NCBI RefSeq assembly: GCF_021155765.1
Contig: NC_060110.1
Span: 17,072,001-17,136,000, forward strand
Source: Diprion similis
Lineage: Eukaryota > Arthropoda > Insecta > Hymenoptera > Diprionidae
Direction: 5' to 3'
Length of the DNA: 64,000 bases
The translations under genes were made by a program, and so were the position numbers. Position 1 is the first letter of the stretch; the number at the start of each line of letters is the position of its first letter. This document shows, piece by piece, positions 1-35,336 of the stretch. The notes beneath the pieces were generated by a model that was not told where the DNA came from, ran no database searches, and saw only the letters and a list, made by a program, of their open reading frames with translations.

Positions 1-3000
1 ATGTACAGAATCACCATCGAATCACCATGAATTGATTAATTATATCTGTTGGGTTTCGTGTAAGCTGGGTTGGACAGCTCAGGTGAAATAAATTCGTACA
101 AGCTGCTGAAAATCGACTGTTGAAAAAGGCTGGAAAAACGTGGACGTATAATGCGGTAATCAATTAGTATAAAATTTCGTTACTTCGGTGCGAATGATCT
201 CGTGATCGAAGCTATTGTAGCTAGAAATCACTTTATCGGGATTCGAGTGGGTAATAAGATTATAAAAGACGATAAAATTGTATCCCTCAGACCGGTGGAA
301 AAACGTCCTACTTTGTAAAATTCCTTGTCTCACCGCCAGCGGTCGTTAGTTTTTCAGAATCGTTTATTACCATCTCGACAAAGTTGACTCGATACCGGAA
401 AGATATCTTTTATTGGCACAGCCGTCGACACTTACAGTGAGTCCGGTTCACCGTTCCATCAATTTCACGTAATTGCATGCGCGGGGGAAAAAGGCGAAAA
501 AAATATTCATGTTAACCTAAAGGCCGACTATCGATGCCACGAAACGACGGGAGTTTCAAGTAATTGATGGGAATGAAAATGGGAAGAACATCGAGTTGTG
601 ATTCAGCGAGGCGATGGGCATTTTGCCATTGATGCGAGGCTATAAACCCCTCGGAGTTTCGTTGCACAATTTCTGATGCTGCAGAGAGTCGGTACATTGC
701 GCCAAGTAAAGTGGCTCAGTGATGTCTGCACTTATACCCATGACCTTGGCACGATTTCACCGAGTAATCTGTACTATCGTGAATTCTCTTCCGCAATTCT
801 TCAATCGTATAAGAAGAAATCGAAGTATAAGGATGGTGTAACGAAACGAGTATACGAGTACTATCCGCGGACAAAGTTCAATTTTTTATACTCATAAACT
901 GGATCAGGCTTTAGGTTCGTTTGGTTCAATGGTTCAAAGTTGACTTTATCACGTAACGCGGACTGTCACGATGACAGCTCGAATTAATTAGCTGTAATAG
1001 TTCAATTAGTTGTGTAGAGCTGATAATTAAAGGTTAATTGACCAACTTCACACTCGGAGTCCATTCGCGAGTCCAAACGTGCGTTACACGTGGGATGTGT
1101 AACTCGAGGTCGATCCGTTCGCCGAAAAGGCAGGCAAACCTAATGAAAGAGGTGCGTGGTTGGTTTAAATGGTCCGGAGCTTTTTGTCTTTCAGTCAAAG
1201 TGCTTCAATTGGGTGGGGGGCTAATTGTCGGTGTAATTACGGTACGTCGTAATACGATCTCATGTGTAAGGTTCATTGGTATGTAGTATTATTTTCTGCT
1301 ACAAAAAATTATGATAAATTATATAAACATACAAGACTCTTAAATATTAATAAAGAAATTCAGTCGTCGAATTTTTTATCCTCACGACAACTGATTTCTT
1401 GTCGGAAAAAATGATTTCTTCTTCAAGGCTGTCAATCTTTGTGTAACGTATTCGACTGTATAAGAAAATATTGGAAGGGATAATTAGTTATGCTGTATCG
1501 TGGGGGTAAAAATGAGGAGAAATAAAAAGAAGGAAACAACATCGTCTCGGGGTAGCCGTATTGAAAATTTATTTACGGATCGGACATCGTCTGCGAATGA
1601 ATCATGCGAGATAATTGGAATTCATTAGTCCGTTTCCCTCACGTTGCCGAGACACGCGTATCCTTAGTCTATATATTTAGCTGTTCCTGCGGAACATTCG
1701 ATTCTACGGACACGAGACACTCTCCTTTGTATTTTGGTGAATGAAATTGGGTAGATATGGCTATTGGTTGGGTAAAATTTAGGGTAGATTCCTGGTTACA
1801 TAAATTCCGTTTGCTTTCTACGCTGCGACGCGTGCAGGAAGTGCGTAACGAGAAAACGATCGCGGAACCGCAGAATTTCTCTGCAGTTACGAGGACCCTA
1901 CAGTACCAGCGAGACAACGAGGCTAATTTCATCGGTTAATTTTATCGATGAATGAAACAAATGACGTCAGCTTCGGGCGTTACCCGATATTACAATTAAG
2001 GCAAGACAGAGGAGTGAAATTGCCGGTTCTCGTAACGAGGGGATGAATTCATTCTCATTCTCACCGTAAAAACGCACCACTTAGCGACAAGAAATATGGA
2101 CGTTATCTGTTTCGCAACATAACGCCGGTGATCGGTTCGAATAACAATGTGGAAAGATGCGGAAAACTTGAAAATGATCTTAGCTTTCCTCATCGTCGGA
2201 CTTTTTCCTTAGCGTTGAAAAAACTGTACTCACACTCTCCGGGGTGTAATATACGAGACTGTGATGATAAGTAATATTTTTTCATTCAGTATCTGTTTGT
2301 TTTTGTAATTTTCTATTTTATCTCTTGTTTCTATTCGAACTCTCTCTCTCTCTCTCTCTCTCTCTTCCTCTCTCTTACACGGTTACAAATCACCGACTGT
2401 GAAGATAAGTATACGAAAAATGAATGATCTATCGGTTAAAGCGATGATAAACAGCTAGCAGATAGTCTTGTCAACGTTTCTCGCAAGATGAGACTTGTAG
2501 AAACAAACAAGCCAATCGCGTAGAAACATGCTTTTAGGGCTTCTTTTCAATTCCTCTCAGCAAGCGGAGAGTGATTTTCACTCGTTGTAAGTTAGACGAC
2601 GCGACTCGGTGATCATTGATTTGAAACAATGGATTTTGCAGGTTCTAGATTCGATGAAGAATAAAGAAGAAACTACGGCTTTGTCGTTGGATATCGGTGC
2701 GTTAATTATCCAAGTCGAGAATAGATTTAGGAAGCTACCCAGAAATGCAGCCGGTCTGCCAACTCTCTTGGTACATGAATGAGTCGGCTATATACCTATA
2801 CGTGCATAGACACGTGCTCCGTGATTTATAGACAAGCCGGGAAAAGCGGACGGTGCACAGGAATCGAGAAAACGACAAACGTGCGGTGCGTTTTCTGGTA
2901 GCGATGGGTTCAAACTGACTAGCTACTCAAGATCCATACAACGGAAAAGCAAACTGCTTTCCTCCCTCCAATTGATCGATACTACGATAAACACTCGAAA

Positions 3001-3669
3001 ATTTCACATATGTCACATTTTCCGTCTTTACATGCACGCGTCAAATGTTATTCAACATTTGGTTTATGAAAGTTGTCTGATTTTTACCATGTCTATGTAC
3101 ATATTGTACATACGTGCAACAAGTGGGTTCGATTTCATTCCTGGCCTCGAGTTTATTGCCGCAGAGCGGCGGTGGAGCTGAAAACTGTGTTACCTACCCC
3201 TTACATTACGCTAATCTTAGACGAGTCTCTGGCCATTCACAGAAGCATTTGTGCAACGTGGTAGCAGGTCAGAATGGAGCCGAGAGTCGAGAGCAGTGAG
3301 CTGTGCAAGAGTTCGTTGTCTCGACTATCCGGGTACGGTGATATCTATCTTTGGAATCGGAAGATAATTGCTTAGAATGAAATTCTGCCCGGTGCCAAAT
3401 TGTCCTCAGTCAGCCGGGAATTTATCCGTTGGTAACAGCTGAGACTCGGTCTCCCGACCGTAAAGACTTGGACCTGCTGCTGCTGTTGTTTTTATTAATA
3501 TTACGATTATTATTATTAAGAAGTTGCCAAGAAAAAATTAATAGAGGAGCCCTTATTGTTCATCCCTCGCCTCGGTATTATGATTTAAAAAACTTGCAAA
3601 ACACCGTTTCTATGAATTACCTCATCGGTGATTTTTTTTTTCTTTTTTTTTTTCTATATCATGTTGCAG
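1..3669. other. Non-coding: probable Mnt upstream intron or 5' region
   Basis: No exon can be supported here. The DNA is mixed in composition, with a CT-dinucleotide tract at about 2340-2375 and E-boxes CACGTG at 1087-1092 and 2811-2816. The short open frames have no recognisable product. Since the first visible Mnt exon needs one carried-in base, most of this stretch is probably the intron before it. Confidence 0.5.
2340..2375. repeat. CT dinucleotide tract
   Basis: An almost pure run of CT with one short break (TTCC). It is a simple microsatellite. Confidence 0.9.
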
Positions 3670-24920
<21,251 letters not shown>

Positions 24921-27900
24921 CAGAATAAATTTAGTAATAATATCACGTGAGGCATGGTGAATATAAATGCGATTACGTACGTTTTGTCGTATGAAGTAGA
25001 AAAACGGAAATATCAACGAACGTGCACAGACATTTCGATCATGGGGAGGTTTGGCTATCCAGGGCAGAATATTGAGATCATTTCTCAAATCGTCCTTGCA
25101 TGGAATCTCTACATTCTCAAGGACAGTATTTATTCAAAATTCTGTACACCTAGCAAATAAGTGGAAGATATTGGAAGTTACAAGAACAGGTGTTGATAAC
25201 AACTCTGGGATTTATGAACACTATTGACATACTTGGTATTTTGGAAGACAGGCATTGGGATATTATTTCCGTGGAATAATCCAAGCCTGAAACATCTACA
25301 TTCTCAAGGGCTGTATTTATTTAGAATTTATTATTATTATGTTTTCTTCTCACTTCTTCCTAAATTTTCCTAGAACCAAGGCAGCCAACACTGCAAACTT
25401 TCGTTCAACCTATTGAAATATTAAAATATGTTGACGAGTCCATCACCATCTCTTTAAATTGTTATTTATTGAATTAATAGGCGTGCTACTGCTATGTGTA
25501 GGATTTGATATAGCCAAAGATTTTATGTAGGTGGGTTTGAGGAATTGGATTGCTAATCATGCAATCTTCTAGTTCTTACGTAACCGGGGCTTTCTACTTG
25601 TGAGTATATGGAAATCAGCATAATAATTACATAATATAAATATATAGTATCATATAAATATAAAATTGAAAATTCTCACTTTGTTTAGAGCTATAGGATT
25701 GCATGAACATGTTTGAACATGTCCTTCCTGTGCATAAAAACCAAGGATTCACAATTTATTGCTATACACAGGGGTTGAAATTACTCTTGATCAGAATAGC
25801 GGAAACAAGCAAGGTTTATTAAAACTAAGACTATCATCGCAATTGCTATAATTCATTATTTCCTATGGGGTGTATAGAGCTAATATTTGAAACGTAAATT
25901 ATATGGAGATGTGCAGCACAGAGTTCAAATGCTTGAATGATAATGAAGACATACCATGACGTAGCAATGTAAATATGTACATTTGAGAAAGACTATGAAT
26001 ATCTATATTCTAAATTATAGTCAAAGTTCAAAGCTGCTATCAAGTGAATAAATGTGTCAATGTTTTTTTCTCGTCATATTTTTGTTGATATTGTCCTTTC
26101 TTAATGTGTAGGGCTACATATTAAAATGTTAAATTATAGGTCAATTCTCCAGACCCTCAACTCTTAACGGTTGAACACTTGACTTTAGGCGAAAAAACTT
26201 TGATTTACTTGATTGTAAATAAATAAATATATAAATATATCCTTAAATCGGTATGGTCTAAAAAGTAGGCAGATTAATGAAAAGACCTCGAGGTTTCAAT
26301 CTCTGTTTATACTTGGCAGATCTTTCTGTTATCAAAGTAAAGCATGCTCGGTATTTTATTAACCTACGTAAAATCTTTGTTATGGTGAGAGAGAATCTAA
26401 ATGTCTGATGGCTCATTGGTTATTCTGTGACGAATCAGTGATATGGAAATATATAGTTGGAACGTTTTGTAGTTACTAAAGAAAATACTCTTAATAAGAT
26501 GTATGCAATGTAAAACATTTCACACCACTTTGGTGTCAGAATTTTTATTGAATTTGAGAGCGTTGTTCGCGCGTCAGAAGTAAATGAATGAATCCTGAAA
26601 TTTTGAGAAAAGAAATGCAATGGGTATCACCTAAAATTCTCCGTATTCTTACTTCAACTAGTTATTTCTTGAAAAATATGCACGCTCTCAATTGCTGATG
26701 AATTGTATGCGTTGATCTACATACATCCCACTGGGGATGGTCTTTTACTGACAATCAACCAAATGCAGGATTGCATCTGTTAATAAGTTTCTTTCCGAGG
26801 AACTGCCTTCAACTACGTAAATAAAAGAACATGTTCCGAAATTGCAGATTCCTCGTTATTTCTGTAATAGTGTTTTTTTTGCTCTTTACCGTACTGTTGC
26901 ATGAACACCCAGTGTCAACAGTTGTTAACTTAATTTGCGATTGCTATCATCTCTGTACTTGGCATAATTTATTTTTTTTTAAACACAACTGTGCTCATAA
27001 CATTACCTGTTTGATGTGGCTTATGGCTACATCTATCATATCGGTATTTGGAGCATGATCAGTTTTGAATATTGTATAATGTATAGAGATTTTTCAAAAA
27101 CATGGTTCATTTTTAAAAAGAATATTAACAATTATTATGATATAAATATGATTGCAAAGTATCCATGAGTTTCTGTTCATTTGGAAAAGAAAATGTTGAT
27201 GTGGTTTGATTGTTAGTAAAATATTACCTGTTGCTGCAATATTTTAAAATTTGTTGCCACAAACTGGCACCACTGGTTTGATCGAGAATACAATGAGCCT
27301 ATACTACATATGATAAAGTACTTTGTTGATAACTGAATGCCTAGCAACGGAAAGATGGTTTATCCATTTGTCAATTTGTATAATTTAACGAAATTTAAAA
27401 TTCGAACTCGTTTGCGTACGTGAGATCAGGTCACTGTATTACATCGATTGTTTGGAAAATGAGCTGGGTTAAATAACGACTTGTTCGTCAAAAGTGTTTC
27501 TAAATATTATATCATGTATAATAATACAGAATCGTATGTAATGACCTGACTGTAGAAACTAATCGAGTTAATCACTTTCATAAAGTGTTGTAAACGGACT
27601 TTGCAATATAATTTTCGAGACAATAGCTGTGCTTATCACCGTAAGCGACCTCAAGGAATAGAAATAACAAAAAGATTCTGATTTGATTTGTGACCAATCC
27701 GATTGGTTTGTTCCTTCGAACAATAAAACTATAGGAGGTTGCTCCATGTGTTGAATGCAGCTAATACATTAAACACCAGCCGCTTGATCAAGATATTTTG
27801 TCACATTTTTATGTCAATTCATGCCTTGTGCGCTATTTTTCTTATTTACTAACGAATACGAAATCCAATATACCACTTTGGTAAATCGAATGGCTTCTGT

Positions 27901-30900
27901 GTATACATATCTATGCTTAGTTTTCTTTCATCATTAAATTAAACTAATTTCTTATATTCTCATTTCTTGACAAATTCAATTTCACCTTATGCTTTTTATA
28001 TATACCATATATGGACTGATTTTGGCACGTTTTGAACGAAAAGGTTGTCATATTCTCGGCATGTGTGATTGTTGGCAGTTCTGCCAATGTCAACTTTCGT
28101 ATACTAGTATTAAACATGCGTATTGTACCTTTTTCTTTTTTTGTTTTTCCTTTTTATTAAATTATTTTTTATTATTGTAAATCTACAGTGTGATTTTATA
28201 TCTTCCAGTAAAGTCAACTTACTGGCAATTGTACAGTCTTGTCATACCGGCATTTAAAATAATCGGTGCCGCAAAATGGCTATTCGTAGTCCACCTTCAC
28301 GCATATCTCATATGTACAGGGTGTCTATGATAAATAAGGACGATTTAGGGTTTGTATGGTTTACCAAATTCTCACTTGCACATTTATATAGACTGTGGAT
28401 AGTATATGTCATCATTGTCTTTTACAAAGTTCGTAGTGGTTTATTTTTTCTTAGTTGTCAAATCATTTCACATCCATAATATTATTCATAAATATCCGGT
28501 TTTCTTTCGAAACGAAATGCTGTTTATCAATTTAGAAGAAACAAAAATGGCAAATAGCCTATTCTCGTTTGCTATCATTTTTTATACAGCGTATATATAC
28601 GTACATATGAAATCATTGTTCATTTTATGCTAACATGTATGTAAAATTAATTGCTTTTGCTGTGCTCATGTCTGCTGCAAGCGAGAATACGCACTACGTA
28701 GTTATCTAAGATCTCAGTTTTGACAGCAATCATATGTCAAAGAAAGTCGCAAACTGATAATATCAGAATTAAATCAACATCATTATAAGCTATTATTGTT
28801 ACATGCAATTAATGTTAAATTGCCTAATCATTGAAATAGGTTTAAAAATAAAGTGGTACACTATAATAACAGATGAACTGTTTAAAAAAGTGGTAAAAAA
28901 CAAATAAATACGGGAAAGAAAATGAATCTTCTAAATACGCGAGGCAACCGAGATTTAATAGTGGGTTGGGTACGGGTTGAACGAGAAGGAAGGGAGAGTG
29001 TACACGAACAATGTGATATAAGTAATTAATAAAATTAATTAACAAACGTAATAATTAAGGGAAATAAAAATTGTTTCCGTTGTAGGCATCCGCCGTTAAT
29101 TATATTATCCAACTAACATCTCAAAAACAAAAATAAAGTGAAAACAAAACGAAAAAAAAAACATAATTACCATAATTGTACATAGTATACAAAACAAATG
29201 AATCATGAAATATAATTATATTGAATACAAGACGAACGCCCAATTTTTACTCCACTGGACGTATATATTCCAGCGCTGTATATCCTATGCAACGAAGTTC
29301 GTAAAACATACTTTGAACGGCAAGCGTATCGGAATAAATGAAACTTAATAAATAGTGAAACATAGAATTTGTCGAAGTGTGTTTTATTAACTCGGTGGTC
29401 CTATATGTGTCAATTGTACATAGTAAAAAGAAAGTTTCTGACAAAGAGGGGAAAAAAAGATGCAATCAATATTGAACAAAATGGGTTGCACATCTCTTTT
29501 TGTCTTCTTCTTTCACTTTCACCAGCTGGAAAAACTTTATCTGTATTTGCTCATACACTGGACAGTACAAGTTAACTGACGTCCAAATCTTGCAAGTTGC
29601 ACTATTTTTTTTCTTTTTTTATCATGCAAAACTCGCTTGACAAAGCATAATCAAAATTATAGCCTTGATTGATCATTTATATACTGACGAGTAAGTATAT
29701 TCCGACACAGTGAGAGGAATAGGGTGTTTACTATGTACGAATAAATTCAACTTCTATGTAATTAACTCAATACAAATTGAACGGTGGAAAATTACAAATT
29801 TTTCAAAGGTAATCAATGTCCTATAAATTACGCGAACGATGTTTAACTTATTACACTTACAGGTGTTCTTTGCAATGTAAAATTTCGACTGAAAATTATT
29901 TGCTTATCTGTATGTAAACGGATATGAGAACTGTAGCATATGTAATGTTTGAGAATTGTCAGTGTAAAAGGACTACCTGTAGCGAGAATCAATAAAACTA
30001 ATTTAGATAATTCTAAAGTATTTCGGTATCGTCAGTACAATGAAGTGATAAATTCTAAAGTGAACAAATTGCATTTTCATCAATCAATGCAATCAAGTTT
30101 CCAGATATGTAGTCATATAAGTTTATTTCTGTCTAGAAACGACTTTCATGTAAACGATCGTTATAGGTATATATGTTATGAAATTTGTAACAAATTTTAT
30201 GGTATATTAATTACAAATCTCTTGTAATTAATACTATTATACGTATGCTGTTGTCATCTGATCGTGACTAATAATCATCTCACAAACAACTTTAAATGAT
30301 ATGACATATTTTTTCATCAATTATTTACTTCAACAAAATAGGATTCGCCGGTTGTTATATTTACCTGTATACATAACTCTGAACAATTCCTAATTCTGTA
30401 GTGCAGAGTTGTTACGATAAGAAACAGTAGTTGGCTTGCATATGCCTGTCATCCTTTTGATCGGAAATAAATAATAATACGTGTCTTATAATATTCTAAG
30501 TGTTACTTATGATAGGAATTAGATAGTCAGAATGTAAGGTATGTATGGTTAGTGGAACAGAGACATAAGATTTAAAATTATTTCAACTAACTGTGTATCT
30601 AGGTTAGTCGTAAATTGGTCTTCTGCTGTGTTTCGTTATATTTTTGCGATACGTATAAGTGAGAGCGAAGATAAATAAATAAACAACTACATAAATACAC
30701 TTGTGTATAGTATAAGCTGAAACAAATCTCTCCAAGTCTTATGTCCAGGTCCAAAGTACGTTGACATATGTAGGTAGTCGGGGTGGCGTTGCTGATATTA
30801 CATGCAGCTAGCGTATCATGATTTTCAAAATGTTTATACCAAAAGAATTTCATCCGCTAGAATCATATTATATTACTGTAATTTTTAATAAGTAAGAATT

Positions 30901-32666
30901 ATTCACAATTTCTTGTACCACGATAATATATTTTAAAGTTATTGTCAGCTACGATATAACTATCTAGTATCATATATCATCTCTGTCGCTTTTCTTGAAA
31001 AATAGCATATTTAAGGGGGTATAATGCATTGAAAGCGCATATTTTTGTACTATCTCTGTATCTGAAATGAATTTCATAGTAACGTAGTTTTACCAGAGCA
31101 TTTTTCTGTCTGTCTTGAGTAGCACCAAAAAGTGAGTTTCTTTATTCCTACGTGTGTTGAAAAAAAATCTTTGCCTTTCATCGACTTTGTGTTGAATATC
31201 CTTTTTAAATTCGAAAGATTTAAATTCACGAGAACGTTTATGCCTTATGTCCACTGATTTTACTTTTAATATTTTTCTCATTCATCTTGTAAACACTTTT
31301 ATACTCTTGTCATATTATTATACGTTATGAACGAATTCTTTTGAGAAACATGAGTCTTTCAAAAATATTCCCTCTTACAATGTACATGCCTTTTCTGATT
31401 AACCGCAAGTTGCTTTGAAGAATGTAAAAATTTTGTTTATTGATTATTTACACTATTTCATGATAATTAATTGCAAACTATTGACAAACCTGTCAGTTTA
31501 AATTACTGATCCAGAGTTCTAGCTTGTTGTTTTCGTTGCACAAATTCATAGTTGAGCTGTTCCTTGTTATGGATTAGGAATATACACCCTATATCCATCC
31601 AAGTAACTTGATGTACACAATAAAAAAAATCAAGAAGTTACCATATTTTTTTACATTACATGAAATTGGTCAAAAACGTAGCGAGACTAAACGGACTGAA
31701 TTTTGGATATTAAATTTCATTCTATTATGAATTGAAGTTACGACTGAATGGTCTGTAGTTAGTGGATTGGGAAAACTGAGAAGATATTTGTTCTCCTGTA
31801 TATTAACTCTGTAAATTTCTGTATATAAACACCTTGATAATATTGGTAAGTTTAATGAATGTCTATGTGTTATAATTAATAATGGCAAGTGAGGTTACGA
31901 TTCTATGTAAATAAAATAAATCGAGTCTTACTTGCTGTAATAAAATCAATTAAAAAAAAGAAAAAATGAAATGAATAAATCATTGATGCATCAACATCAC
32001 TGTTCTCCGTCATATTACCAAGTAAAAATATCGCTTCATACATTAACTTATGCAGGCATAGCATTTGTCAGTTTGCTTTCATTTTTTATTATAAATATTC
32101 ATATTACTCAAGAATCATTTCTTTTCATATTTTTATTTTAAACTCTGAACTGTGAAACATAATGAAGTAATACAAATAATTTCTACGGATAAAGGTATTT
32201 CATTTAGTTTTCTGATGTAATATGTGGAGAATATGTATATTGTGTAACAGAAGATTTATAGGAAAAACGGTAATGTTAAAAATGTACGTGAGTAATTTTT
32301 TCATCTCTTAATTAGACTGCTTTGAAGTAGAAACATATTCTTTACACTGATCCTTTAGACCACGCAACAAGTAATGGAGTTGTATATTGAACGATATATG
32401 TACTATTTTCAATTGGGCTACGATGTACAGTCATAATTATGAAAGTATTTCTTGCATATCTGTATTTCAAGTACACTTTTTATTTCAATAATTTGTTTGA
32501 TTAGGCTTGTATGAATATGTGTGATTAAGTCATGTTACGTTTAATCAAAAATAGAATCATCGTTATTGTGGTCATTGGATAATTGTATGATCGGTATGAA
32601 CAAGTTTCACGATGAATGTTAATAATATAATGACAATATTGTTATTTCGAAGATGAGGTTTTAGGA
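24921..32666. other. Non-coding: Mnt 3' UTR candidate and intergenic DNA
   Basis: 7.7 kb of AT-rich DNA between two convergent genes. A candidate poly(A) signal for Mnt is AATAAATAAA near 26217. A short direct duplication exists: CTACATTCTCAAGGACAGTA at about 25111 and CTACATTCTCAAGGGCTGTA at about 25298. None of the open frames (all under 95 codons) resembles a known protein. Where the Mnt transcript ends cannot be fixed from sequence. Confidence 0.5.
32480..32485 (-). terminator. Candidate poly(A) signal of the RNF212-like gene
   Basis: AATAAA on the minus strand about 180 bases past the stop codon. It is the first clear hexamer I noted there. It is a short motif, so support is modest. Confidence 0.35.
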
Positions 32667-34350
32667 CTATGATAAGTTCATTGACCCAAAATACCCAGGG
32701 TTTCTGCTCATTGGTGTGAAACCAACAGAAGATCCAGTCCCTGTAGACCTCAAAACCTTTTTGGTGGTCGGAATTTGAAACTCTCTGTTACTGTCTGATA
32801 GTGACATAACATACTGCCCACCTGAACGAGATGACAGACTGAATTTATTCGAGTTGGTACTCAATGGGGTAGAAAAATTGACCTTTGAATCATTTGGCTG
32901 GTATCTGTAAAGAAATTTTTAACGAGTCATTTTCTGAAAAATGTTATTCTGAGCATTTCAGAACAGCATTTCACCTCTCCTGAAATGAAGCAATCATTGG
33001 ATTTGGAACTGGCATTGTACTTTCAATGTCATATGAAATACCTTTTTTTATAAGGGTATTGATTCAATGTAGAAGCACCACTACTCTGACTTTGGTTACT
33101 CAGAATATTACTGTACGGGCTATTCTGCATGTTTTGAAGAATCAACTTTAATTGGGTATTTTCGTGTTCTAATCTGCGTATCTTTTTTGTTTCTTCTTTA
33201 TGCTTCACAATCTTCATCTCCATACTTGCACATATTTGTTTCACACATGTATATTTTTTTTCCTGAAAATTCAACAGTATGAACTCTGGTGAAAATGGGG
33301 AACTCTGGTGAAAATGGGATGTTGAGGGAATGCCAGAAAACGTAAATAGTTTCGAAAGGCTTGATTTGAGTTCTTGCATGCCCCATTTTTATTAGGTAAA
33401 TTATCACATTATCATTACATAAAAAATCACAGATGAATTTTGGACATGAGATATAATATACTGGAACAAAATAATACATACGATTTCATAGAATCTTTTT
33501 GCCACGATCCGATTTTGCTCCTCTTGGAAAGTAGCGATATTTACTATCTGCTGTAGGGTATCTCTTAGGGATGAGAAGTATGAAGCGATATGGGGTTCCA
33601 ATGGTTCTTGCAGGCGTATCGTAGCCACAGCGATTGTATTGCATATGACGCATTGCTTTTCTGCTGCATTTTGACATAACGAGACGTGTTTATGAATACG
33701 GACAGCATAGTGGAAACAGAATATTGTCATTATTGAACTGCTTCATAATTATTCAGTGGTGTGTATAAAATTTTATTCGGGCTTCAACTATAAGATGAAC
33801 AGATAGACTGCAAATTGATCAAATATTTTTTTTTTCGATTCAGCCTTTACAGTGATTTACACTTTACAGAGAAATTATACCTTCTAAGTGAAACGAATGT
33901 ATTACGGACGTATCTTTGCTAGTGTTAAGTACTAAGTGGTAAATGAAACTGAAATCATTTACAATGATATTGTGGAATAGACATAATTATCAAAGTATTC
34001 AGATTTGAAAAATAATAACTGCGTAATTATTAGTGATTTGCTAAGAGAAGACTTTAGTCATTCTGAATATCAAACAATCGAAGTAGCTCTCTACTATTGC
34101 AACAGATAACAATTGAAATACATATATTCTTAGTTCGTTTTGCAGATGTTTGGTGTGATTAATCTTTGCAATTTGGATTTTGTTTTCTCCAAGGTTAATT
34201 ATCATTGTTGATCTAATACCGTAGTACTGTATATTTTATACCTTGGCCGATACATTTTTGGCAATAGATATGTCCACACTTAGTCAGAGTGAATGGTTCC
34301 TTCGCAACTTCAGCTCTGGCATAGCAGTTGTTACAACGAATCCACCTCAT
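32667..34350 (-). CDS. RNF212 / ZHP-3 / Vilya-type RING-finger meiotic recombination protein
   Basis: These proteins are probable SUMO or ubiquitin E3 ligases that sit on the synaptonemal complex and recombination sites and select crossovers. Exons on the minus strand: 34350-34242, 33663-33482, 33262-33042 and 32904-32667, with GT-AG borders and consistent phases, giving 249 residues and a TGA stop. The RING is C6-x2-C9, C25-x-H27, C30-x2-C33, C41-x2-C44 (TKCGHIYCQKC then KQCVIC), starting five residues after the Met as in RNF212. Next comes the family's IASYFSSLRDTLQQI and FQEEQNRIVAKRFYE region, a coiled coil (about 115-150) and a Ser-rich tail ending in a GFTPMSRNPGYFGS stretch. Length and order match vertebrate RNF212. 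It starts 986 bases from the septin start, in the opposite direction. The first exon is open on the other strand too, but the RING makes this strand the right one. The closest Drosophila paralogue (vilya, narya or nenya) cannot be told from here. Confidence 0.88.
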
Positions 34351-35336
34351 GGCTTGGAATTGGATGATCTGCTATTGCATGTATGCTCTACAAGCAAGTT
34401 TCCCAAGAAAATGTTGCAATTCTAAACAATGAATCTCACTATGAGTGCAAGAAAATCTTACGAGTATTTTTTGTAAGAATATCACTGAATTCTGTTTGAC
34501 AAATTTTTATAGTACGGTGTTTGGTTTCGAAGTATACTCCCTTGAAAATGGGCTGTTATGTGAGTTGTGCGTGAATTTCAGACCGATAGTCAACTTTTTT
34601 CAGATTAATGCACCCTAAAAGTGATCCTCTTTACATTTAGCATGTAAGTTGTGCGATTTCCGGTCCCGCAATACTTCACGAGCCAACTAACGGTGCGACC
34701 GTGTTTTAAGGCGGTCAGATTCGTGATGAGAATAGTTAAGAATCGGCAATTTTCATGACAAAACGGTTTCTCAACGTAGAATTCAAAATCGAACAGCCGC
34801 GAACGTAGCTCTGAATTCCTATTCGTCGGTCGTCCTGGCTATTGATTGGCTGCTTCGTGCCACGCCTCAGCAACCCCACCCCCCCTCCTGCCTGTGTTCG
34901 GATTTTCCTCGTCGTACACACATGAGTGTATCGGATGTATCTACGCAATGTGTCTATGAAGTTGTGCACGAGTGTTCCGAATACGTGCTACAAATATTTC
35001 GGGCCAAATTGGTGCTGCGAGCCAGATATCACGATAGGCGAACGAGGCGTGCTGCCCCAGATTCAACCAATCGGGGCTACGAATCCGGGGGAAATTAGCC
35101 TAGGGAAAATATTCGCGATATAATATGGAACACGAGCTTTGTAGTCGGCGGGGTTGCTCGTACACGTTACTCATATTTTTTCATCTGTCAATTTCAGGGC
35201 TTAGATAGGCTTGGGCTTGATCACCCGGGACACCCAGAGTGCGAATAATTCTACGCGCTAGGTATCAGTGAGAAAATTGGATTGAAAGGTGTAATCATAA
35301 GTTTACGATAGATAGTTTGAACTGATCTAAGTAGGA
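34351..35336. promoter_or_regulatory. Shared intergenic region of two divergent genes
   Basis: The RNF212-like gene starts leftward at 34350 and the septin starts rightward at 35337. The right part (about 34650-35230) is clearly richer in CpG than the flanking AT-rich DNA, which fits a housekeeping-type bidirectional promoter. No TATA box or other core element is clear. Transcription start sites and any untranslated first exon cannot be placed by eye. Confidence 0.5.

Noticed and set aside
3274..3331. Possible first Mnt exon starting MEPRVESSELCK
   Set aside because: It has a possible donor (CCGG|GTACGG), but it would leave phase 2, while the next exon needs phase 1. No Sin3-binding helix is encoded.
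3429..3669. Upstream extension of the first visible Mnt exon
   Set aside because: The frame is open but runs through a poly-T tract that is clearly the polypyrimidine tract of the acceptor at 3669. The start would be a non-ATG codon, and the Leu/Phe-rich text is not Mnt-like.
34243..34425. 60-codon plus-strand frame starting MADTFLAIDMSTLSQ
   Set aside because: It is the complement of the RING exon of the RNF212-like gene, whose zinc-ligand spacing is decisive.
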